Positions 1 to 5,357 of a stretch of DNA of 5,404 bases are shown here, piece after piece. The DNA lies in contig JAISWC010000105.1 in NCBI GenBank assembly GCA_031271245.1, positions 1 through 5,404 on the forward strand, given 5' to 3'. This DNA is from Tannerella sp. GTDB taxonomy: Bacteria > Bacteroidota > Bacteroidia > Bacteroidales > Tannerellaceae. The translations under genes were made by a program, and so were the position numbers. The stretch's first letter is position 1; each line of letters begins with the position of its first letter. The notes below the pieces were generated by a model. That model saw only the letters and a list, made by a program, of their open reading frames with translations. It was not told where the DNA came from and did not search any database.

Positions 1-1
1 G

Positions 2-1114
2 GACGACGTGCAGCTGACCGGCAGCCCGGCCACCTTCGATCTGCCGGTGATGGGCGGAAACCTGGACGGTACACAGAATATGATTCAGGTCGTCAATCCA
101 TATCTGGCATATCTGAACGTGTCAAAGTTCCTGGCAGGCAACTACCCGAAACTGGCAGCAGGCGGTTATTTGATATGGGACGGCCGCATGGAAGAAGGAT
201 TCGAGGCCGTCAAGTTCAAAGATACCGACCCCGAAAAGGGGGGAACGTGGTATATCTACACGAATCCCGTATTGTCTTCCACACCGGAATATATTCCGCC
301 GCTGCAGTCGTTCTTCGTGGACAAGGGCCAACAGGAAGTTTACTCGGTAAAGATGTCTCCGGAATGGACGACGACGGCGCCTCCGGGTCTGACTGCGGGG
401 TCGGGGTACCGTTTGCGGTCGGCGGAAGCGGCGGAGTCAGGCGTGCTACGTATCCGTGCCTCGCAGAGCAACCGGACGGGTTATGCGGCGCTGCATTTCG
501 ATCGGAATGCCTCGCCGGAATACAACAGCCGCGAAGACGTGCGGGCGCTGTTTTACGACCAGAACCCGCTGACGGTCTATGCGCTGACGGCGCTCGGCGA
601 GCCGCTGGCCATCCATGCCAACGGCGATTTCCAGTCGCAAACCACCGGACTGGGGTTGCGCATCCGGAACGCGGGCGAAGTGACGCTGACCTTCTCGGGC
701 ATGGAACGCTTCGGTCACGACGTTTTCCTGCTGGACAGGGAAAAGAATCTGACCGTCAGCCTGCATGAAACGCCGGAATATACCTTCACCGTCACCAAGC
801 CGTCCATTGCCGCAGCCGTCGAAATCAACGACCGTTTCGCTCTGCGGATGCAGTATACGGGCGTGTGGAACGAACCGGTGGAAGTCCGCCCGGAGGCGCT
901 GACGGCAACTTCGCTGAACGGCGAAATCCATGTGCGTTCGACGGGGGGCCTTATCCGCGAACTGCAGGTATACAACCTCGCCGGAGCGCTGATCTACGCC
1001 ACCGCCGCGGCCGCAACGGAATACCGCATCCCGGCCGAACGCGGACAGGTTTACATCGTCAAGGCGAAAATCAACGGAACAGCGGAAACGAAAAAAGTGA
1101 TGGTCTGGGATTAG
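2..1114 (+). CDS. C-terminal part of a large secreted surface protein with a T9SS type A-like sorting domain (5' end outside window)
   Basis: The frame is open from base 2, so the GTG at 8 is probably an internal valine and the true start lies upstream. About 370 codons are visible, ending at TAG 1112-1114. The first ~110 residues carry a module common in Bacteroidota surface proteins: a VNPYLAYLNVSKFL segment, then YLIWDG, then IPPLQSFFVDK. A beta-rich domain follows (about residues 130-285) with GEVTLTFSGMERFGHDVFLLD and EINDRFALRM, resembling the domain that often precedes a sorting signal. The last ~70 residues look like a type A C-terminal domain: LNGEIHVRSTGG, ELQVYNLAGALIY, then GQVYIVKAKI and a lysine-containing end. 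In such cargo the domain directs passage through the T9SS outer-membrane translocon and is usually removed by PorU. The YPNP motif is absent, so the domain is divergent. The specific function (adhesin, enzyme or structural) is unknown because the N-terminal part is missing. The next gene is convergent and also secreted. Confidence 0.88.
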   Translation, partial: DDVQLTGSPATFDLPVMGGNLDGTQNMIQVVNPYLAYLNVSKFLAGNYPKLAAGGYLIWDGRMEEGFEAVKFKDTDPEKGGTWYIYTNPVLSSTPEYIPPLQSFFVDKGQQEVYSVKMSPEWTTTAPPGLTAGSGYRLRSAEAAESGVLRIRASQSNRTGYAALHFDRNASPEYNSREDVRALFYDQNPLTVYALTALGEPLAIHANGDFQSQTTGLGLRIRNAGEVTLTFSGMERFGHDVFLLDREKNLTVSLHETPEYTFTVTKPSIAAAVEINDRFALRMQYTGVWNEPVEVRPEALTATSLNGEIHVRSTGGLIRELQVYNLAGALIYATAAAATEYRIPAERGQVYIVKAKINGTAETKKVMVWD

Positions 1115-1116
1115 GG

Positions 1117-1158
1117 ATGAAGTATGAGGTATGAAGTATGAAGTATGAGGTATGAACG
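1117..1158. repeat. 7-bp tandem repeat, consensus ATGARGT
   Basis: Starting three bases after the stop codon of the upstream gene, five consecutive heptamers fit ATGARGT (units at 1117, 1124, 1131, 1138 and 1145), followed by a decayed unit at 1152. Scattered ATGA words continue to about 1170. The tract is noncoding and lies between two convergent genes. Such a pure short tandem repeat could vary in copy number by slippage. Confidence 0.85.
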
Positions 1159-1175
1159 GTGAGACATGAGTGACG

Positions 1176-1207
1176 TAGCAGAGACGCCATGCATGGCGTC
1201 TCTGCTA
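1176..1207. repeat. Perfect 32-bp palindrome between convergent genes; possible bidirectional terminator or dispersed palindromic repeat
   Basis: Each 16-base half is the exact reverse complement of the other, centred on ATGCAT (1189-1194), with arms containing GAGACGCC and GGCGTCTC. A G-U pair would add one step. It lies 61 bases after the stop of the left gene and 31 bases after the stop of the right gene, so it could form a stem-loop at the 3' end of both transcripts. Neither side has a clear T-run, so it is not a textbook intrinsic terminator. From memory, similar GAGACGC/GCGTCTC palindromes recur between genes in Bacteroidales, which suggests a dispersed repeat family. That was not checked here. 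Confidence 0.8.
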
Positions 1208-1238
1208 TCATCCATCATTCATCATTTACCCGGGAACC

Positions 1239-2357
1239 TTATTTAATGACCAGTTTATGCACATCCGTGCCTTTGGCCGTCTGCACTTTAAGCAGATAGA
1301 GACCCCGGGGAAGGGAATAAACCGCGACGGTTGCCTGCCGTCCGACCGTCTGCCGCCCGACGATCCGGCCCGACAGGTCGACAAGCGTGGCTTCCGCCGT
1401 CTCCGCATCCTCCAGCGTAACCGTCACGTAATCCGTCGAGGGATTGGGATAGACGGCCGACGAACGGCTCCGTTCGGGAAGAATCACCGGCGTGGCTCCG
1501 TCCGCCAGATAGACATGGCGGTAGGTGTCCGACCACAGAACTGTATAGCCCCCGTCGCCACCCGGTTTTTTCGCCGTTTCGGCAATGACGTTTCCCCGCT
1601 CGTCATAAAGCGTTTCGATCAAGTAGTCAATCCCGGTGGGTGTCAAATAAGTTTCGGTATGCATGTTTGCGCCGTAGGTGATTACGCTCCGTTCACGCAT
1701 GACCCATTCACCCTCCGTTTCGCCACCTGTAAATGTATAGACGTCGTGCCCGACAAGACGGGAGGAACCGTCATATTGCAGTTCATGACGCTTGATTGCT
1801 TTCAGTCCGTCTCCGTAGGGAATGGAATCCATGACCACGGTGGGATTTCCTCTTCCGTCGTATTCGACGGTGGACGCAAATTGATTTAACTCCCATTCGC
1901 CGTCGCCGCCGGGAAAGTACAAAGCTGTCCTGACGGGCTGGCCGTTTGCGTTATAACGGGTGACGGCCCTGGAATATCCAAACCAGTCATCGCCGTAAAA
2001 CTTATAGTAGGAAATGCCTTCCCCTGTGAAGAATCCGTCTTCGTAAGTATACGTATATTCTATCTTGAGGGCATCGTTCACGAGTCCGTCGCGGTCGTAA
2101 TCCGTATAGCCTTCTTCCAATACCACCCGGCCTTCTTCGTCGTACCTGATGGCCATCCGCCTGTGCAATGCTCCGCTGTAATAGGTATACGTGGAATCGG
2201 GCAGATTGTCAACCGTTCCCACCCGCAGGGTTATTCCGTTCATCACCGACGAACGGTCCGTCCATAACATGGATGCTTTCCCTGTTCTGCCGTTTTCCGG
2301 AACCTGTGCCGGTAACAGCCAGGGAAGCATACTCAATAACAGTATAAACTTTTTCAT
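1239..2357 (-). CDS. Secreted YD-like repeat protein with T9SS type A C-terminal sorting domain
   Basis: The product is 372 aa. The start at 2357 was chosen because it begins a good signal peptide (MKKFILLLSMLPWLLPAQ, likely cut after AQ). The frame is open back to 2444, but that extension (MRGYTVYLKIY...) looks noncoding. The middle (about residues 60-285) has irregularly spaced YD-like units: RYDEEGRVV 71-79, RYNANGQPV 134-142, EYDGRGNPT 165-173, QYDGSSRLV 194-202, LYDERGNVI 250-258. These resemble single strands of RHS/YD-type beta sheets, but the array is too short and loose for a toxin shell. Residues 302-372 form a textbook type A sorting domain: YPNPSTDYVTV, ATLVDLSGRIV, LPRGLYLLKV, ending KLVIK. 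The protein should be exported by Sec, cross the outer membrane through T9SS, and be released or surface-anchored. I see no catalytic motif, so the function is unknown. No Shine-Dalgarno is visible; the leader is A/T-rich as usual in this phylum. Confidence 0.9.
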   Translation of the reverse strand: MKKFILLLSMLPWLLPAQVPENGRTGKASMLWTDRSSVMNGITLRVGTVDNLPDSTYTYYSGALHRRMAIRYDEEGRVVLEEGYTDYDRDGLVNDALKIEYTYTYEDGFFTGEGISYYKFYGDDWFGYSRAVTRYNANGQPVRTALYFPGGDGEWELNQFASTVEYDGRGNPTVVMDSIPYGDGLKAIKRHELQYDGSSRLVGHDVYTFTGGETEGEWVMRERSVITYGANMHTETYLTPTGIDYLIETLYDERGNVIAETAKKPGGDGGYTVLWSDTYRHVYLADGATPVILPERSRSSAVYPNPSTDYVTVTLEDAETAEATLVDLSGRIVGRQTVGRQATVAVYSLPRGLYLLKVQTAKGTDVHKLVIK

Positions 2358-2400
2358 ATCGCTAATATTTAAATAAAAACCAATGTCTTCTACAATTGTA

Positions 2401-2408
2401 CAAACGTA
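2401..2408 (-). promoter_or_regulatory. Possible -7 element (TACGTTTG) for the secreted YD-like gene
   Basis: On the minus strand TACGTTTG fits the Bacteroidota -7 consensus TAnnTTTG, about 44 bases upstream of the chosen ATG. No TTTG lies 19-21 bp further upstream, so only half of the promoter is recognisable. The box overlaps an inverted repeat, TGTAC-4-GTACA (2397-2410), and abuts a 10-bp palindrome, TACAATTGTA (2391-2400). Either could be an operator or chance in A/T-rich DNA. Confidence 0.3.
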
Positions 2409-2462
2409 CATATAAATTTTGAGATAGACCGTGTACCCCCGCACAAAATTCCGGACATACTT

Positions 2463-3251
2463 TCATTCTTCATACATCATAAACGTGTCGGCGTCTTTCC
2501 ACACGGGGAATTTGGCGCGCAGCGATTCGAGGGGTGATTTTTCCAGCGTGCAGGTGAGGAGTATTTCTCTGGTATTGCCGGCGTCTGCCAGTTTCCCGCC
2601 CCGGGGGGAATAGACGGCCGATCCACCGTGATAGGCGAGTCCCGCGCCGTCGATGCCGGTGCGGTTGACGCCGCAGACATACGCCTGGTTTTCCAGCGCC
2701 CGGGCGGGGAGCAGCGCTTGCCACACGTCGCTGCGCGCGGAAGGCCAGTTGGCGGAATAGAGAAGCAAGTCGTATGCGTTGGCGACGTTGCGGCTCCAGA
2801 CCGGGAAACGCAGGTCGTAGCACACCAGCGGACAGATGTTCCATCCGAGGTAGGGGACAATCAGGCGTTTCACGCCGGCTTCGATGCAGCGGTCTTCGCC
2901 GCCCATGCGGAAGAGGTGGCGCTTGTCGGCATACAGGGCATCGCCTTCGGGCGTGACGAAAAATGCACGGTTGTAGCATTTCCCGTTTTCCGCGGCCATG
3001 AAACTGCCTGCAAGGGCGGTACGATATGTTTTTGCCCACTGCCTGAGTGTGGCGACCGTCTCACCGTCCACGGGGTCTGCCAGTTTCGGATCGCGTATGG
3101 AGCCGGTGGTGAACAGTTCCGGCAAAACGGCCAGGTCGGTCCGGCCGTCCATCCGGCGAAGCAGCGCGCCAAAGTGCGCCAGATTGGCGGCGCGGTCTTC
3201 CCACACGATGTCTGTCTGGATGATGCCGATGCGCAGGCTGCTTTCGTTCAT
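2463..3251 (-). CDS. yafV: YafV/Nit2-type omega-amidase (nitrilase superfamily)
   Basis: The product is 262 aa, a full-length carbon-nitrogen hydrolase. The Glu-Lys-Cys triad is visible: E45 in LAVLPELFTTG, K110 in ADKRHLFRM, and C144 in LVCYDLRFPVWSRN. E119 probably corresponds to the further glutamate conserved in the superfamily. DKRHLFRM, CYDLRFPVWSRN, YSANWP and ARALENQAYV closely match E. coli YafV as I remember it, which makes the subfamily call firm. Members hydrolyse 2-oxoglutaramate and 2-oxosuccinamate to 2-oxoglutarate or oxaloacetate plus ammonia. This disposes of the dead-end keto acids left by glutamine and asparagine transamination. The enzyme is cytosolic, with no signal peptide. 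It is the second gene of an operon, 15 bases after the acyltransferase stop, and has no good Shine-Dalgarno, so translation may depend on the upstream gene. No clear terminator follows it. Confidence 0.93.
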   Translation of the reverse strand: MNESSLRIGIIQTDIVWEDRAANLAHFGALLRRMDGRTDLAVLPELFTTGSIRDPKLADPVDGETVATLRQWAKTYRTALAGSFMAAENGKCYNRAFFVTPEGDALYADKRHLFRMGGEDRCIEAGVKRLIVPYLGWNICPLVCYDLRFPVWSRNVANAYDLLLYSANWPSARSDVWQALLPARALENQAYVCGVNRTGIDGAGLAYHGGSAVYSPRGGKLADAGNTREILLTCTLEKSPLESLRAKFPVWKDADTFMMYEE

Positions 3252-3266
3252 CTTTGCAGGGTTGCG

Positions 3267-3812
3267 TTACAGTTCGCCGAAACGGTCCCGGTGCCGTCCC
3301 CTCATGCCCCTGTAATAGGAGCGGATGGTTTGGATGTCCGCATCGGCATTGCCGGTCGGATAAAACAGGTTGCCGATGCCCAGTTCCTTTCGTCCGTAGT
3401 CGATGTAGGCCATCTGGATGGGTACCTGCGCCTTGAGGGCGATGTAGTAGAATCCCCGTTTCCATTCGTTCACCCTGCGCCGCGTACCTTCGGGCGTAAC
3501 TACCAGCCAGAACGACTTCCGCCGCTTAAATTCCCCGGCCAACTGTTCGGTTCTGGACATATTTTTTCTGCGGTTGACGGGAATGCCTCCCATTATCTTG
3601 AACAGGAATCCCAGCGGGGGGAAAAACCATTCCTTTTTAATCAGGAAATTCGCCTGTCGCCCGACGGCTGCGCTGAACAACTGTCCCACCAGGAAATCGA
3701 AATTGCTGGTGTGCGGCGCCAGACAAACCACGCATTTAGGTACATTTTCTCCCGAAGGGCCGAGCTTCCATCCCAGCAGGCTCAACAGCCATCTGCAAAA
3801 AGACTTTCTCAT
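3267..3812 (-). CDS. PlsC-like lysophospholipid acyltransferase family protein
   Basis: The product is 181 aa. It shows the glycerolipid acyltransferase motifs in order: HX4D as H34-TSNF-D39 in APHTSNFDF (catalytic), GGIPVNR at 75-81, and PEGTR at 107-111 for phosphate binding. Family members transfer an acyl chain from acyl-ACP or acyl-CoA to a lysophospholipid, typically 1-acyl-glycerol-3-phosphate, at the inner face of the cytoplasmic membrane. It is shorter than classical PlsC (about 240 aa) and lacks long transmembrane helices. The hydrophobic segment FCRWLLSLLGWKL (residues 5-17) may be a membrane-binding amphipathic helix. The substrate cannot be read from sequence, and the gene may be a second, specialised acyltransferase. 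The start at 3812 is supported by a strong Shine-Dalgarno (3820-3826) and by an in-frame TAA about 24 bases upstream. It is cotranscribed with the downstream amidase. Confidence 0.88.
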   Translation of the reverse strand: MRKSFCRWLLSLLGWKLGPSGENVPKCVVCLAPHTSNFDFLVGQLFSAAVGRQANFLIKKEWFFPPLGFLFKIMGGIPVNRRKNMSRTEQLAGEFKRRKSFWLVVTPEGTRRRVNEWKRGFYYIALKAQVPIQMAYIDYGRKELGIGNLFYPTGNADADIQTIRSYYRGMRGRHRDRFGEL

Positions 3813-3871
3813 GACCGTCTCCTCCCGAAGGGGTTACCGGCCGTTTCCTTTTTCTTTTCGTTTCTCGTCAT
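3809..3871 (-). CDS. Possible 20-codon leader ORF overlapping the acyltransferase start (ATGA)
   Basis: Between the promoter and the acyltransferase an ATG at 3871 opens 20 codons and ends with a TGA at 3809-3811. That TGA overlaps the acyltransferase ATG as ATGA, the arrangement typical of translational coupling. AAGGAA (3876-3881) lies 4 bases upstream as a possible ribosome site. The peptide is strongly basic (three Lys, four Arg, two Glu), with EKKKE near the start and GRRRS at the end. It resembles no family I know. The Shine-Dalgarno of the acyltransferase lies inside its Gly-Arg-Arg codons. An ORF this short can arise by chance, so it is listed as a candidate only. Confidence 0.3.
   Translation of the reverse strand: MTRNEKKKETAGNPFGRRRS
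3820..3826 (-). promoter_or_regulatory. Strong Shine-Dalgarno site (GGGAGGA) of the acyltransferase gene
   Basis: On the minus strand GGGAGGA lies 7 bases before the ATG at 3812. It is near-ideal in sequence and spacing and fixes the start. It stands out because the other starts in the window have weak or no such site, as is usual in Bacteroidota. Confidence 0.7.
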
Positions 3872-3904
3872 AGGTTTCCTTGCTTGTTTCGAAATTACAG
3901 GCGA

Positions 3905-3936
3905 CAAAGTTAATGAATAATTCCGGGCATTTCAAA
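3905..3936 (-). promoter_or_regulatory. Bacteroidota-type promoter of the acyltransferase-amidase operon
   Basis: On the minus strand TTTG (3933-3936) is followed after exactly 20 bp by TAACTTTG (3905-3912). This matches the housekeeping sigma factor consensus of Bacteroidota (TTTG, 19-21 bp, TAnnTTTG). Transcription should start near 3898-3901, giving a purine-rich leader of about 85 bases before the acyltransferase ATG, enough to include the candidate leader ORF. Confidence 0.75.
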
Positions 3937-4117
3937 TTCTCCTCCGTATCGGGTGCATCTCTCTTGTGCCTTCTCTGTATCTCTCTCTGTGGAACCGTCT
4001 TTCTTACACGGAGAAAGCATATAGGATATGGCGAAACCTTATAATGTTTGGCAAAATCTTATGCGTTTTTTTCGGGAAAAACATCTTTCGGTCACCTCTT
4101 TTCTTCATTTTCACCTT
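3937..4117. other. Intergenic DNA between the kinase 3' end and the operon promoter
   Basis: This 181-base stretch has no credible gene. It contains a pyrimidine-rich run on the plus strand (about 3955-3990, several TCTCT words), the 20-bp direct repeats (4010-4069), a weak A/T stem (GTTTTT at 4065-4070 with AAAAAC at 4077-4082) and the heptamer tract leading into the kinase gene. No convincing intrinsic terminator for the kinase is visible. Plus-strand open frames that begin here run antisense into the kinase and look spurious. Confidence 0.6.
4010..4069. repeat. Three degenerate 20-bp direct repeats upstream of the operon promoter
   Basis: Units start at 4010, 4030 and 4050. Their first 13 bases read GGAGAAAGCATAT, GGCGAAACCTTAT and GGCAAAATCTTAT. 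Over the full 20 bases I count 13 matches (unit 1 vs 2), 14 (2 vs 3) and 12 (1 vs 3). The 20-bp period is about two helical turns, which would put all three on one face of the DNA, as with iterated regulator sites. They lie about 75-135 bp upstream of the operon's TTTG box and just past the 3' end of the histidine kinase gene. The function is unknown and the repeat is imperfect. Confidence 0.45.
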
Positions 4118-4136
4118 TCAATTTTCGATTTTCAAC
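4102..4136. repeat. 7-bp tandem repeat spanning the kinase stop codon (minus-strand consensus RTYGAAA)
   Basis: On the plus strand the clear heptamers are TTTCACC (4109), TTTCAAT (4116), TTTCGAT (4123) and TTTCAAC (4130), with a weaker TCTTCAT at 4102. The tract crosses the kinase stop codon (4118-4120) and encodes its last residues. It has the same 7-bp period, at the same kind of place (a gene 3' end), as the tract at 1117-1158, but a different sequence. Confidence 0.7.
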
Positions 4137-5305
4137 TTTCTGCGCAGTTCGATGCGGAAGGTGGTGCCTTTGCCGATTTCCGAGTTTTTGACGTAGATTT
4201 TCCCGCCGGGATAGGATTCCACGATGCGGCGTACCAGCGACAGTCCCAGTCCCCAGCCGCGTGCCTTGGTCGTGTATCCGGGCATGAAGACGGTCTTGAA
4301 TTTGGACTTGGGGATTCCTTTGCCCGTGTCCGTCACGTCGACAAGGATTTTTCGCCCTTTCCCGCCGACCCGGAAGGTAATGCTGCCCTGGCCGTCCATC
4401 GCGTCCACCGCATTTTTCGTCACGTTCTCGATCACCCACGAAAACAGCGCCTCGTTCATTAACGCCAGCAGGGGCTGAGCGGAAAATTCCGCCGACATCC
4501 TTACCTTCGGCGACACGCGCGACTCCATGTAGGTATAGGCCGAACGGACGGCTTCGTTGATGTTCAGCGACACAATGTCCGGGTTCGACCCGATTTTGGA
4601 GAATCGCTCGGCGATGACCTCCAGCCGTTTCACATCCTTCTCCATTTCCGTGAGGTAGGCGGCGTCGACCGCTTTCGTTTTCAGGTATTCCACCCAGGCT
4701 ATCAGCGACGAAATCGGCGTGCCCAGCTGGTGGGCCGTTTCCTTCGACAGGCCTACCCAGACCTTGTTTTGCTCCGCTTTCTTCGTGCTGGCCAGCGCCA
4801 GGAAGGAAATCATGATAAACACGGCGATGACCAGCAGCTGTATGTAGGGATAGAGCAGCAGCCGCTTCAGGATGACCGAGTCGTCGTAGTAGAGGTATTG
4901 ATAGGTATTGTCGCCGAAGTCGAGGGAAAACGGCGGATTTTTTGCCTTGAATTCCCGGACTTTCTTTTGCAGGAAAAGCTCCGGATTTCGGTCGGGCACG
5001 TTGATGTTGTTGTAGCTGACTATGTTTCCCCGGTCGTCGCAGCAAATGACCGGAATCGTCGTGTTGCTTTCCATTACTTTCCAAATCAGGGAGATCTGGC
5101 CTGTCTGCGTCGAATCGTCGAGGATGAACAGGCGCTGAGCTTCTGTCCAGACCTCCATTCTCTGGCGTTCCTCCTCCGCGAGTTTCTTGATGAGCGAATC
5201 CGAAACAACGACCGATACAATGGCGATCAGCATCGCTACAATGATAAAGATATATTTCAGATACTGTCTCGAATCATACCACCGAATCATACTTCTTCCC
5301 TGCAT
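4118..5305 (-). CDS. Two-transmembrane sensor histidine kinase
   Basis: The product is 395 aa. A first membrane helix at about 18-35 and a second at about 150-172 enclose an exported sensor region of about 115 residues with no recognised domain. Only ~17 residues separate helix 2 from the kinase core, so there is no HAMP domain. The dimerisation box has the phospho-acceptor His192 (ETAHQLGTPISSL), followed by Gln rather than the usual Glu/Asp. The ATPase domain has the N box with N294 and N298 (VIENVTKNAVDAM), D326-TGKG in the G1 box, FMPGYTT, GWGLGLS at 350-356, and GKGTTFRIEL. It should autophosphorylate in response to a periplasmic or membrane signal and phosphorylate a response regulator, but none is encoded in view. 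The start at 5305 gives the longest frame. M6 (5290) is a good alternative because AGGGAAG (5295-5301) lies 4 bases before it. The tail LKIEN lies in a heptamer repeat. Confidence 0.92.
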   Translation of the reverse strand: MQGRSMIRWYDSRQYLKYIFIIVAMLIAIVSVVVSDSLIKKLAEEERQRMEVWTEAQRLFILDDSTQTGQISLIWKVMESNTTIPVICCDDRGNIVSYNNINVPDRNPELFLQKKVREFKAKNPPFSLDFGDNTYQYLYYDDSVILKRLLLYPYIQLLVIAVFIMISFLALASTKKAEQNKVWVGLSKETAHQLGTPISSLIAWVEYLKTKAVDAAYLTEMEKDVKRLEVIAERFSKIGSNPDIVSLNINEAVRSAYTYMESRVSPKVRMSAEFSAQPLLALMNEALFSWVIENVTKNAVDAMDGQGSITFRVGGKGRKILVDVTDTGKGIPKSKFKTVFMPGYTTKARGWGLGLSLVRRIVESYPGGKIYVKNSEIGKGTTFRIELRRKLKIEN

Positions 5306-5357
5306 AAAATTACTTCAAAGGGGTGTACGGCAATATCATCAAATGAAGCGACATTGT

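Noticed and set aside
1117..1207. CRISPR-like array at the convergent junction
   Set aside because: The repeats are contiguous 7-mers plus one palindrome, with no regular spacers or cas genes.
2358..2444. A 29-residue N-terminal extension of the secreted YD-like protein
   Set aside because: It would bury a clean signal peptide inside the protein, and it overlaps the A/T-rich leader and candidate promoter.
2628..3920. A 430-codon plus-strand open frame opposite the acyltransferase and amidase genes
   Set aside because: Its translation shows no family motifs, while the minus strand encodes two enzymes with complete catalytic motifs and a good promoter. Codon bias in fairly GC-rich DNA explains the open antisense frame.
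4065..4082. A/T stem (GTTTTT/AAAAAC) downstream of the kinase as a terminator
   Set aside because: The stem is only six mostly A-T pairs with no T-run after it in the kinase direction, so it is too weak to call.
4092..5084. A 330-codon minus-strand frame overlapping the histidine kinase in another phase
   Set aside because: The translation is low-complexity (rich in Gly, Arg, His and Gln), with no motifs, whereas the kinase frame has every expected box.
5316..5343. TTTG boxes upstream of the kinase as a promoter
   Set aside because: TTTG occurs at 5340-5343 and 5316-5319 on the minus strand, but the second lacks the TA of TAnnTTTG and the spacing is about 4 bp short.
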